A stretch of 64,000 nucleotides of DNA from Ailurus styani (lineage: Eukaryota; Chordata; Mammalia; Carnivora; Ailuridae): positions 443,792-507,791 of the forward strand of contig LNAC01000162.1 in assembly GCA_002007465.1 (NCBI GenBank), given 5' to 3'. Below, piece by piece: positions 1 through 10,871 of the stretch. Numbering within the stretch: position 1 is the stretch's first letter; every line of letters starts with the position of its first letter. Made by a program: the position numbers and the translations under genes. The notes below the pieces were generated by a model that was given only the letters and a program-made list of their open reading frames with translations, was not told where the DNA came from and ran no database searches.

Positions 1-46
1 TTCTTTTCTTTTCTCTTCTCTTCTCTTTTCTTTTTTCTTTTTTTTC
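1..46. repeat. Pyrimidine-rich low-complexity tract
   Basis: A run of TTTTC/TTCTC units ends in a T-run followed by CAG. It may be the tail of a repeat cut off by the window edge, or a simple polypyrimidine tract. Although T-run plus CAG resembles a 3' splice acceptor, no open exon follows. Confidence 0.7.
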
Positions 47-1849
47 AGTATTTCTCTTTTGTGTCCACTCTTTGGAAATTTACACAGCCCACTCGAGGTA
101 TAGGTTTGAATTCTATATCCAGTTAGGATAAATATGAGGTTTGGTTTCTGTGATGCTATAAAGTGTGGTTATTAATGAGCCCTACAGAGACCACAGCACT
201 GCTGATCTCTTCCAACCAAGGCTTATCACCAGCTTTCATGGTCCTTGGAGAGAAGATGGTCATTCTGGAGAGAGGCTAGAGGGAAGATGGAGGGAGAATG
301 ACTAAGCTTAGCTAAGAATGCCCAGGATCATCTTGGATCATCCTTGCTCTTAGAGCTTTAGCTCTTTCAGTCCCATACATATATCCCTCCAAGGCACTCA
401 CAACTTCAGGCACACTGCATCAAAGATAATCTAATTAGCCACTCCTGCATAGGGCTTGAAATACCTATTATGTGGATCTGTCCTCCAGTTGTTGGATAAT
501 TTTTTCCTTCTCAACCCTTGAAACACTGAAAGTCTCCTTACATCCCTTCTCTCGACAATAAAACCATCCATCCAGTTTCCAAGAGAGGTTCCAACTTTAC
601 CCATCTTAACCATTTCTGAAGTTGGGAGGGTAGATATAGATTTTGTGGCTCAGAGGTGAATTATCCTCATAAGAATCTTCAAGGAGACTTTTCAACATCT
701 CTTCTCACTACAGTTTAGGAAAAAAGTCTAATTTTAAGTAGGCTTTCCATCTACTTTAGGTATCTCCAGGAGTAATTTTGTTAGTATTACCTTGAAATCC
801 TTCTGGTGGTACTTGAGTATACATCATATTTAAAGTGCTTCTGGAGACATGGTGTGAGGAAGGGTTTCTCAATTTTAGTGGCTCTCAAAAGAATTGTTGA
901 TAGGGTTTTTTAGATGGAAAACACTTAGAGATTATCCAATTCAGGGCAGCAGTTAGACTTCAGAGTGACTCCAGTTTCCTCTCTCATGTCATATTATCAC
1001 TGATCAATCATAGAACTCTTTCTTAATGAACCTTTATTCAATGCCACAATCCTTCCCAATTCAACTCTCCAGAAAGACACTCCCAATTGATCAGGATTGA
1101 TAAGCAACATGAGGCCTATTTGCTACCTGGATCTAGCCTGATCTTTGTATATGATAGGGAGGGAAGGACAGAAGGAAGAGAGGAAGCGAGAATAACTATC
1201 TTGCTGAAGTCATATAAGTTTTTGGTATCACTGAGAGTACAATTTGTGTTATGCCATCCTTTAACATTTTCATTAATTAATGTTAATAGTTTTGCTCCAC
1301 AGAGTTTATATTATAGAATTAATTCTCCTTAGAAAGCAAACCCATGAGATAAGTTACAGCATTGTACAATGTAGAGGATCTGAACATCATTAAAATAAGG
1401 GACTTTGTAGCGTTTTAATTTCTAAGCAACTTCTGTATCACTGAGAGCAGAGCTAATAATCCCACAGACTCACTTACAAGCTGAGAAGTGATGGTATGAT
1501 TGGGTTGCAGTTCTTTAATATTTATGAGTGCCTAACTGCCAAATGGACTCAAATCTAAACTTTCTGCTGTCATTCTCAACAGGGAGGCTGAAAGCAGGTC
1601 AAGTGTGTGGGCTTATCCTTCATTTATTTTGGAATTAATGGTCCACTTAGGTTGGATCTACATAATGCCACATCAACTCTTTGAAAATGAAAAATTAGGT
1701 CAATTACCTACCTGTTTTGATATCCAGTGAAAAGTTATCGATGTGTCCATTCTGAGTTTTAGGCATAAATCATTGAAATTCATTATTTGTAGTATGGATA
1801 GACAAAAAATGCTATTAAGTTCTGTGACCCAATAAATATAGGTGATATT
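47..1849. other. Single-copy-looking AT-rich DNA, no gene seen
   Basis: No recognisable interspersed repeat, splice-bounded exon or RNA gene. The open frames here (60-81 codons) have no family resemblance and look like chance. Confidence 0.5.
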
Positions 1850-1975
1850 TAATGAGTATGTTTTATGTGCTGGGCCCAATGATAGGCACAGTAGTTTAAA
1901 TATATTACTTTATTTAACCTTCACAACAGGCTTCTGAGGCAAATACTATTTTCTGCATTTCAGAAATGAGCAATC
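1850..1975 (-). repeat. MIR SINE relic
   Basis: Read on the plus strand it shows the reverse of the MIR core and 3' half: a TTATGTGCTGGGC segment, then a block like ATTTAACCTTCACAACAGGC, then a degraded CATTTCAGAAATGAG. MIRs are ancient tRNA-derived SINEs shared by all mammals, and this divergence fits that age. Confidence 0.7.
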
Positions 1976-4109
1976 AGAATCATATTTATCTTCCTTTTTT
2001 ATTAAAATATGGATTATATGTTTAATAAAAACAAATATTCTTTTATTCTGTGGTTAATTGTAAGCCTAAGGAGTTTCTATTAAAAATGGATCAGATAATA
2101 GGGTCTTACTCTAAACTGCCATTGTTTAGGTTTCTAAAACTCTTCACAGGAAGAAGTGAATTTAGAAAAACAGCTTGGATATCTGGAATTTTGAGGCCTT
2201 TCAGGAGAATTGAGACCTTGCATTCAACACTTTTTTTTTTATCTTCAGTCTTTTCTTTCCTGACACCCATAATGGGTTGAGGTCACAGTGATAGAATTCA
2301 AATCCTGTTTGCATTCACCTAGCTCCAACCTAAAGGAACTGTATCATATTGGTGCCAAGGAAGGATTCTGAGAAAGGCCATTTTGATATTCCATTTGCCA
2401 AGATCATCCATAAAAAAGTACACGATCCAGGAAAGTTATGCTACTTATTGCCAACCCTTCAGCATTTTTTATACACATAAAATGACTGATGTAAACAAGG
2501 AGAGAAACCTTGAAGGGAAAAAGAAGTCAAAGGAAGTCAATCAGTAAATAATGTAAAAGGAGGGACATGGAAGGGAAATATGAAAGTACTATCATTTTGC
2601 CTTGGTGATGATAGAGGAGGTGGTAGGTCAGTTGTGGGTATGCATATGAGTCTCACTCATTTTAATACTTCCATCAGTTGTTTCCTTATGTTAGCAATAA
2701 GTTCTCATAGATGAGGCTTCCTCCAAAGTTTGGAGCTCAGATAATAGCTGAATACACTTCTCCCCTTTCCCAACTGTACACTTTGGACACAGATAGATCT
2801 ACATGCCAAGCTTCTTCCTTGGTCAGGACATGGGGCAGTGCTCTGCGTGGAGACTTGTGTTAGCATACAAGGCTTATATGAGATGGCATATAAAGCCATC
2901 TCTCCAGGCCTGTGCTTTGTATAGGGGAGGTGAGGATGGTGGTAAGCATGTGTGTGTGTGGAAAAATTCTCAAGGGCAGAAGATACAATTGAAAGAGAAA
3001 AAAGAATGCAGCATAAGAAAGGGAAATATTACAGGAAGCAGAAAGTAGAAAAGACCCTTTGACATTGAAGTTGATACCTAAGAAATATCTGGTTGGGCGG
3101 ATTATTTATTCAGGGGAAATGATATTTGACCAGGGTTGACAATGTTTGACCAGGGGACATAAGCAAAAAGCCTTCTTTTCCTTTCTAGATCAAACCCAAC
3201 TCCCTAGCAGTCTGAGAGACGCAGAGGTACTGCCTACAGTATGGGCTTGTGTAGGGTTTGGGGAAATCTTATCTTCTGGTTGTGTAGCATGGAAGAGTCA
3301 GGGATCAAAATGTATCAGCATAATAAAAATGTTGAATGCACACACAGATGTTTAAAACTCAGGTGCAGATTATTATACTGATGCCTATTAATCATCCTGC
3401 AAGTTAGAGAGGGCTGCTGACTCTAGCCTGTTCAAAGAATTGTACCTCAGCAGCCAGTTTACCTCAGATTTAGCCCCTGGCTAATGGAAAGGAACAGACA
3501 GGAAGTACAAGTAAGTTATCAAATAAAAATGTTTCAAGTGCTTTTTCACTTAAAAAGTAGCTCAGTGATCTATAAATTGACTGAACTTGGCTTGGTTTAA
3601 CTTTGCCAAATATTGTCATCATCTTTGACTCACTGATGCTATACGAAGCTGCAGTTTTTCCATCATGGGTACATGTTCTTTTGGTAGAGATAGATGTTCT
3701 TTTTTGGTACTCTTCGTCAGTTCCCTTTTCTCTAGTCTTTCTGCTCACTATTTTTCTAGGCATTAAGTTCAACCACTGGAGATTTCACTGACATCTGACT
3801 GCAATCATAGTCTTTGGAGGATGGAAATAATTAAACTAGATTATATTCACATTTCATATCTTTTTATAACTTCATATACTTTCATACACCCACAGCGACA
3901 GGTAAAAGTGAGTCAAGATTTCCATAAAGAGACATTTCACCTTGTGTCTAATTGAAAATGCAAAATAGGAAGTGAGTTTTAGAGATGAAGCCACATTGGA
4001 ACAGAGGCTTTGGCATATGAAGGAGTTAGTGCCTCAGAAAAATGCACAAACAAATCTATTATTTGATATAAAAATCTTCCTACTTTTATTTTTGTTGGGA
4101 GAAAGAAAG
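1976..4109. other. Single-copy-looking DNA, no gene seen
   Basis: AT-rich sequence without a repeat I can name. Opposite-strand open frames of 62-100 codons around 3470-3791 overlap each other, lack a domain or signature and lie on both strands, as expected of chance ORFs. Confidence 0.45.
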
Positions 4110-4240
4110 GGAATGGATATTTACTAGTCACATGAGCTTGGACAAATCTCTCAACATTCTGGGTCTGAGTTTTCTCATCTGTGAAATGAGGAGATTGAAT
4201 TAGATTATTTTCATATTTCCTTTAGTTTTCAATTTCATGA
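4110..4240 (+). repeat. MIR-family SINE relic
   Basis: Shows the MIR core in forward order: ACTAGTCACATGAGCTTGGA, then a CTGAGTTTTCTCATCTGTGA block followed by AATGAGGAGATTGAATTAGA. This matches the conserved central segment of MIR and its MIR3/MIRc relatives; the subfamily is uncertain. Confidence 0.7.
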
Positions 4241-5064
4241 TATGGACCTGAAAATCATAAAAACAATCTACATAAGAGGTGAGTGCTCGGCGAGGAAGCA
4301 GAATTTTTAGAAAATGCTCCAACTTAATTTGTGATTTTTAAATTTCCCTTGTTCTCTTACTGTGACTGGAATATTCATGTCTAAGAGGAACAGAGTCACT
4401 CTCTCTTGGGCAGAGCTTGATAAAGTTCTTATCCTTTATATTAGTTCTCTAAGCAGCATTGCACATGACATGTGAGAAAATTTTATCTTTCTTTGTTTTC
4501 CTAAGGGTTCCCTTGGTCCCCTTAGTATGTTTTTTTGTGCAGACGGAGTGAGCAGGAGTGAGTTTAGAGAGCTCAGCAAAAAAGCAAGGCCAGCTCCTAA
4601 AGAGTCTTACGTGCTGTAAGAAAGGCTTGGCCCTCTCATCACCTTATTAAGTAGGTGATGAAAATCCATCAATAGCTTTTAAGTTTTTAGTTGTTTTGTA
4701 CATGTGGAAGGTCAGGAAAAGAAGGAAGTTGATGGTGACCCTTAGGTTTTTGTGTTAAAAAACTGGGGAGATGGTGGATGTTTGGGTAGAGAAAATAATG
4801 GGCTCAATTTTATGCATGGTGGATGAAATTACAGCAGAATGGTTGCAAGAGAGGAGTAGAGGCAGGAGAGGAAATGGCAGAAGGAGAAAATGGAACCCAA
4901 CAGAAAATTATTGGCACAGCTGTGGGCTTCACAATACTGGGGCCTCTTGTCACCTGCTGCCCTTGGCTTGCTCAAGTCATTAAACAAACACTTCATACCT
5001 CAGGGGACATGTAATATAGAAGAGACAGAGAAACAATTACAGCATGATTGGATGAGTTGGCATC
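4241..5064. other. Single-copy-looking DNA, no gene seen
   Basis: No repeat or exon recognised. Three overlapping plus-strand open frames (63-71 codons, 4771-5105) occupy different frames over the same bases and share no family motif; not treated as genes. Confidence 0.4.
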
Positions 5065-5160
5065 ATGCTTCTTTCTGTATTCCTGATGCTAAGCATGATG
5101 CCTGATGAATAGTAAGCCACATTATGCTTGTTGAATAAATGGATAAATTAATTAATGAAG
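5065..5160 (+). repeat. L2 LINE 3'-end relic
   Basis: The block ends with a decayed form of the L2 terminal text (GCATGATGCCTGATGAATAG, then GTTGAATAAATGGATAAAT), the usual GCACAGTGCCTGGCACATAG...TTGAATGAATGA motif. No coding part is retained. Confidence 0.55.
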
Positions 5161-6220
5161 TTCTTTAATAAAAGTATATAAAATATGGTATGGGATCATC
5201 AAAGAAACAATGAGTTATTTTTAAGTGGAGAGTAAAAGATCATATTTAACAGAGAATGTGTCCTTTAATCTGAGACTTGAAGGCAGCGAATGGCTGAGAA
5301 AGAGTTTAGGTAAAAGAATGACATTTTAAGTCATGTTAGCATTACTGTGAATCGCTTCTTTATTTTGAGGTCTTGTCCTTTTAAGACAGTGGTGTTGAGC
5401 TCTATTTTATGGATTATCATGGGTTTTTTTTTAATTCTTTGAAAAAGACATTCACTCTTGAAAATATACTTCTATTTCATGGTGTTTAAGATTGCTAAAC
5501 TGTTATGCTTTGTGCATAAAATAAACAGAAATGGAGTGCACATTTTCCCCCACTTAAATGAAACCAGGGAAATAATTCAACTAAGCTATTCCCTCAATCA
5601 GTGGGTGGATGATGTAATAATGCTTTTATGTGAACAATAGCATCAATATTGATGAGTAAACTCTGATAATATTCAGAGACCTTAGTTTTGGAATGAATAA
5701 GTGTGGACTGAATTAGGTTTAAAAACTACTATTAATTTTTTCAATAAACTGTAGAGCTGAAGTCATAAATATGCATGTTTCCAGTCTTCCTCCTTCCAAT
5801 CTTCACAGACTATAGTCTAGAACCCTGTCCTAAGGTATCAACATTCTGATATATTGTTGTAATTTATTTATGCAAAATAAGAGAAACAAGATTTCCTAGA
5901 CTATTTGTCACATATGTCTCCTTCCTTAATCAAATACTGCTTAATATGTTCTACACATCAAGTATAATATATGTATCATGAGAAATATTCTGGCTCCTGA
6001 AGATATGGCAGATCAGGAAGAGAGACAAAATTTACATAAATTAAAAATAAAAAGCAATCAATAACCAAAATTTGTGATTCTCGTTATTAAAATTCAGAAT
6101 TCCCAAAGAAATAAATTCTCTTTTTAGCTACTTGCCTTGTTGCATGTGGGTAACAAATACCTCAGTATACACAACACCCTGCTATGTACATCTGAGGAAT
6201 TTACATTTTATTCACCTTCT
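5161..6220. other. AT-rich DNA, no gene seen
   Basis: No named repeat. The stretch near 5210-5330 faintly recalls an ancient mammalian repeat that contains a CTGAGACTTGAAGG-type segment, but too little is preserved to call. Confidence 0.35.
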
Positions 6221-6224
6221 GCTT

Positions 6225-6330
6225 TATATTATATTATATTTATATATAATATATATATTATTATATATATTATATATAATTATATATAATATATATTATT
6301 ATATAATATATATTATATTTATATTTATAT
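6225..6330. repeat. (TA)n AT-rich microsatellite
   Basis: About 105 bases composed only of A and T, mostly TA dinucleotides with interspersed TTA/ATT units (TATATAATATATATTATTAT style). Imperfect palindromic character allows hairpins. An 86-codon ORF running through it is low-complexity (I/Y/L) and is not a gene. Confidence 0.9.
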
Positions 6331-6424
6331 TCTACTTATATTCTGGTGTGTTTTGTTTTGTTTTGTTTTTTATAAAAGAATTACTTTTATAAACACTTTC
6401 AGTGGGCAAAAAAAATACTCAGCA

Positions 6425-6600
6425 AACATTTTCTAAATGTTTCCTATGTACCTATCACCTTGCCAGTTATGTCGGAGGATTCTGGGATGAAAAAGACATA
6501 GCTCCTGCCCTCCACATGCTTTATTTGCTAATGGGAAGTGTGGGAGTAGGTTGGGAGTTAGACAAGTACTCAGATGCTCCAGGCAGAGTAAGTTAAGAAT
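6425..6600 (+). repeat. Ancient mammalian interspersed repeat fragment
   Basis: Text follows the widespread old-repeat pattern CTACTATGTGCCAGGCACTG ... GTCCCTGCCCTCATGGAGCT in decayed form (CCTATGTACC...CACCTTGCCAG, GCTCCTGCCCTCCACATGCT). I recognise the pattern but cannot assign the family name with confidence. Confidence 0.4.
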
Positions 6601-6784
6601 CATGGAGAAAGAACTCAAAATGCTATGGGTGAAAATAACTGTCTCTCAAAGCATCAGAAAAAAATAGTTATGGGAACCTTCTATATACCAAATGCTATGG
6701 GAAATAAAAAGACAGAGGTCATGGGTCTCAAAGTCTTCATAGAAATAAACCAGCAAAAATGAGATTAAGTAAATATTTTTTTAC

Positions 6785-6885
6785 CTGAATGGATCATGTA
6801 AACCCACAAGATAATTCATTTGTAGATGAGGAAACTGAGACTCAGAGAGGTAAAACAGATTGTTCACAGTTCCCATGTGGAAATT
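6785..6885 (-). repeat. MIR SINE relic
   Basis: Contains the reverse MIR core: TTTGTAGATGAGGAAACTGA followed by GACTCAGAGAGGTAAAACAG. Only the conserved centre survives. Confidence 0.7.
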
Positions 6886-6909
6886 TGCAGAGGGAAGGTT
6901 TGTCTGATA

Positions 6910-7415
6910 ATGTGGTAGATCATTATAATGATGGCCCCTAATGAATCATACCTCCCTGTGTCCATGCATCTTTGCAAATGAAGTTGTTGCTTCTCCCAAG
7001 AGAGAGTCTTTTTCTGTTTCTTGGATCTATCCTGGCCATATGGTAGGTGTGCCATTGCATGAGTTCTGGAGCCTAGGTCTTAATAGACTATGCAGCTTCT
7101 ATTCCTGTGGTTTTGGAAACATGAGACTACCATGCTATGAAGAAATCCAGTCTAGCTCCCTGGAGAATGAGGGGCCATGGAGAGGGAAATTGAGCTTCCT
7201 CAACTGACAACCAACACCAATTTCACTACATGTAAATGAGACTGTTTTGGACCTACCAGCTCCAGTCAAGCTGTCAGATGAATGCATCTACCTGAGTGAC
7301 CCCCTACAAGGCCAGCAAAAAATTGCCCAGCCAACCCTCAGAACTGCGAGAAATAACAAGTGACTGAGTTTTTAGGTGGTTTGTTATACATCAATACATA
7401 CTAAAACAGTCTTGT
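6910..7415 (+). repeat. MLT1-type MaLR LTR relic (solo LTR)
   Basis: The block follows MaLR LTR text of the MLT1 class: CATACCTCCCTGTGTCCATG near the start, a TTTCTTGGATCTATCCTGGCC segment in the middle, and a characteristic terminal AGTTTTTAGGTGGTTTGTTA with CATCAATACATACTA. No internal retroviral-like coding sequence flanks it, so it is best read as an old solo LTR of a non-autonomous ERVL-related element. It is heavily diverged, as expected of a pre-carnivoran insertion. Confidence 0.7.
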
Positions 7416-8132
7416 TTTTAACCACTTTCTTAGATAATAAAATATATAGTGTATTGCTTGGCACATGGTATGTATTTATTAAATGGTCAGTATTGTGATT
7501 ATTTTTAGATTAGGAGGCAAAGCATACACATTCAAATGTCTCACTAATAGCAGTGATCATAGATAACAATATGTCAAATAAACAGATGCTGTGGGAACTT
7601 AGGTGACATTCACTCTGAAATGGAAGGGTAGGATAGCATTGGCACTAGCCCTTAAAACTTATAGATACTTGATAAATGTGTAGAAATCCCATTGTCCTCC
7701 AAAACTTTGCCTGGATCAGCTTATGGTCACTAAATTTATAACCACTGCCCACTTCTTTTTTACTGTTTCTTATGTTATTAATGTGAAAGCATATGAGCCC
7801 CTGCTAGCACTTCCCAAAGTCACAGAATTCTATTAAAAAACAAGAGAATTCTATTAAAAACAACTGCCACAGAAAAAGAAAGTTTAAATAGGCAATAGGC
7901 AATTACCTGAAGGCCTGTTCTCTCATTTCCCTTGGGCAGTTTTCTGGAAGGTGCTGGCGTATGAGTCAGTGCACAATTTCATGACTGGAAGGGAGGTTAT
8001 CAGAAGCAGGATATTCCTTTTCCTTAGGGAAAAAAATAAGATGTATCAATATAAAAGTCTTTTAAACTCTCTTGATAACCAGAATGATCTTGAATTTTTA
8101 GGACATCTTGAAATACTTTAGAAAGCATTTCA
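7416..8132. other. Single-copy-looking DNA with a 21-bp tandem duplication
   Basis: No gene or named repeat. AGAATTCTATTAAAAA occurs at 7824 and again at 7845, a period of 21 bases, as a small two-copy tandem duplication. Confidence 0.5.
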
Positions 8133-8286
8133 GTAAGGAAAGGGTGGATAGGTTATGAACATTGGGGAGGGTTTGTGCTATGGCGAGTGCTGTGAAAGGT
8201 ATAAGCCGGATGATTCACAGACCTGTACCTCTGAGGCAAATAATAAATAAATTAAAAAAAAAAAGAAAATATCTTAACATTAAAAA
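8133..8286 (+). mobile_element. Extremely 5'-truncated L1 insertion (3' UTR only)
   Basis: The core matches the carnivoran L1 3' terminus: GTGCTATGGCGAGTGCTGTG, then GATGATTCACAGACCTGTAC and a CAAATAATAAATAA A-rich tail. The same terminal text recurs at the end of the longer L1 near 46016-46121. An 11-bp duplication AAAGCATTTCA lies at 8122-8132 and 8287-8297, flanking it as a target-site duplication. Only about 154 bp of the element entered, a typical outcome of aborted reverse transcription. Confidence 0.8.
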
Positions 8287-8297
8287 AAAGCATTTCA

Positions 8298-10648
8298 AGT
8301 CATCACTGTTTTGATAATGCCAAGATGTTAGTCTAAGTGTCATTGCCTTTGAAAGCGATTTTTTTTAACCAAAAGATAATTTAATCATTAAATGGCAATT
8401 TGGTCCAATAAGCAGGAGTAAGGCAGTATCAGCATGAATTTCAAAAACCTGCTAAGAGCTATAAATATAGCCTGCAATATTTTGCAATATCTAAAGTGTT
8501 TGGCCTAATGTTGAACATGCTCCATTGTTCAAACCAGCTGTGTTCTTTCACTCTTTCATTTCTATAAAACTAGGATAAAGGCTGTCAAAGCAAATGCGGC
8601 AGCAGCACCAGCAGACTTTCTTGCTGAAAAGTTCTGTGTACATAGTACATAGCAATCTCAAGATGGAACTTTGAATGTTTCAAACCAGAACAAAATCTTC
8701 ATCTAATTATAAGTGAACTATATTAAGCACAAAAGGCAATTTCAAATTATACTGAACAAAGTTACATTTTACTCTTTGCTTTCAAAATGCATTTATCGCA
8801 ATTTCGCAAACTAATTGCAAATTCATTTTGCTTAATTTTCTTAGGTTATTTCTTTTATTGCTTTCAAGTGCTCTGCATATTTCTGAACCATCGAAATCCA
8901 TAAGGAAGATTTAGAGGAGCCTTTTTTGTTGTTGTTAATTTGTATTTAAAATTGTAGAATGGGAAATGAATCATTCTTTTTGTTTCTAATTCTTGGATTA
9001 ATGTGGTGACCAGTAAACCAGTTCCAGTTATTATAGACACATTCAAAATAGAGGGAGAAAAAGTTACCAGTGATGAGCACATTTGAAAAACTAGATTTGG
9101 AGAAAGACATTACATTTTGAGAGACAAACTCAAATGGAGCTGTATGTAACTGACTTCCATTTATACCTATATGATTGCAAGTCTTTGTATAACTGCATGG
9201 TTTCTTGAACAGAGGCGGCTCTCCATTTTGTACCAAGATTGATTATCTGCTGTGTAGATTAACAGTGGCAAATGGTTCATTTAAGGCTGGTTAATTCCAG
9301 TTTGTCTTCCCCAATTACATACTGTGTCTAGGATAAAACTGTTCTCAACTCTAAAATTCGTGCATTCCAAAGTTAAGTACAAGTTGAAATTTGTTTTGTT
9401 ATTGTGTTTGTGGTCTGCCCCCCACCTTTTGCACCATTTGTAAGGATGGTGGATAGTAGCCAGTGTGCAGCATATAAGATTTTGTTTCAGTTTTTTCACC
9501 ACGGTCATTTTTATAAGGATTTAGTTCATGTCTTTACAGGGACTTTATTTAGTTCCTGTCTTTACAGGGACCTATAGGGAAGTGTCAGTTCCTAAAGAGT
9601 CTGCATTATATTCTTAGGGGTGTGGTATGTGTGTGTCTGTCTGTCTGTGGAGGATCCTTGGGTGGAGGGGGGGTCCAGTTCTGTATTTTCTCCCCTGAAA
9701 TAAGATAGATAACTACTAAAATTGGATTTTTAGACCCACATGTTTAATAGTATTAATCTATCTTCTGTGACTGAGTAAATTGTTTATGTGCTTGTTAATT
9801 AATTACTCCCAAATAATAAGAAGTGTGTATGCTTCTATCTGTATTTGGTAGATTTTAGCAGTTCTTGCTTGAGGGGATTGTCATTAAATTGTAATAAGAA
9901 CCTACATTTACATAGCACCTTCAATGCTTTCATACTAAAGAAACCTAAAATACTTTGAAATTTCCCTGAATAGTTGAGAGAGCTATAGATATCTTTCCTT
10001 AAATGTCCTGAAATATCAACTTGTCTATAATTAAAATATACTCATTCTTAAAACATAGCCATAGAAAATGAGAAGTATTATCTTCTTGGTTGGAATTTGA
10101 ATTAATCAAGGATTTTGGATCTAAGGAGCCCATTTAAGGATACAGAGATCTAATTCATGATTATTTTGGTCTCAGCTCTGCTCTTACTTGGCTCACTTTC
10201 TTATGACCATCTAGTCTACCACATACCCTGGAAAGAGTCCTTTCCTGCTTTTCCTACTCTTCTCCCTCCTCTAACTGCCTCCTCCTTTTCCTTTGTCTTC
10301 CTTAATATGGTGACTTGATCCTTCCTCCTGCTTGGTTGATAGCCAAAACTTACGGCTGTATTCTTAATTAGCAACTATTGGCTTTTCAGATTCTTGCTGA
10401 AATCATAATCTCAAGTTTTCTATGGCCCAGTTCTTACTAAACTCTCAGCTGAAAGACATAGTTATTTTTTAGAATGGCCTGGAGGATGTCCAGATGACTT
10501 TTTTCTTCAGATATTGAAAAATGTACCCTTAAGATCATTTAAAACCACAAGAGACCTGGGTAGTTTATGCATTTTATTTTACTCTCTCAGGAAATTATTG
10601 TTTCCTGAATTTTATTTAGTAATTTATTTTCATATTAAAGAATGATTT
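8298..10648. other. Single-copy-looking DNA, no gene seen
   Basis: Largest repeat-poor stretch of the first 11 kb. It contains a 28-bp-period duplication at 9520-9571. The portion about 8330-8660 has balanced composition and no repeat text, so it is a candidate for a conservation check. Confidence 0.45.
9520..9571. repeat. 28-bp-period tandem duplication
   Basis: TTTAGTTCATGTCTTTACAG plus GGAC at 9520-9543 is repeated at 9548-9571 with one change (CATG to CCTG), 23 of 24 bases identical. Confidence 0.9.
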
Positions 10649-10663
10649 TGGACAGGTGCTTTT

Positions 10664-10856
10664 TAAAAAGATTTTATTTATTTATTTATTCATTTTAAAG
10701 AGAGAGAGAGCACAAGCAGGGGGAGGGGCAGAGGGAGAGGGAGAAGCAGGTTCCCCACTGAGCAGGGAGCCCAACTTGGGGCTAGATCCCAGGACCCTGG
10801 GATCATGACCTGAGCTGAAGGCAGATGCTTAACCCACTGAGTCACCCAGGCGCCTC
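10664..10856 (-). mobile_element. Carnivoran tRNA-derived SINE (CAN-type)
   Basis: On the plus strand it reads tail to head: AAAAAGATTTTATTTATTTA, a GA-rich block, GCAGGTTCCCCACTGAGCAG, GGGATCATGACCTGAGCTGA and finally GAGTCACCCAGGCGCC. A perfect 15-bp target duplication TGGACAGGTGCTTTT flanks it (10649-10663 and 10857-10871). The tRNA-like head would hold the RNA polymerase III promoter boxes; movement depends on L1 enzymes. An intact duplication suggests a fairly recent insertion. Confidence 0.95.
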
Positions 10857-10871
10857 TGGACAGGTGCTTTT

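Noticed and set aside
3470..3772. 100-codon minus-strand open frame
   Set aside because: Overlapped by an unrelated plus-strand open frame; no recognisable residues or context.
6132..6392. 86-codon I/Y/L-rich open frame that looks like membrane segments
   Set aside because: It is a translation of the (TA)n tract and its borders.
10664..10856. tRNA-like head as a genuine tRNA gene
   Set aside because: The heads of these SINEs derive from a tRNA, but the cloverleaf is degraded and followed by the SINE body; none of the copies is a functional tRNA gene.
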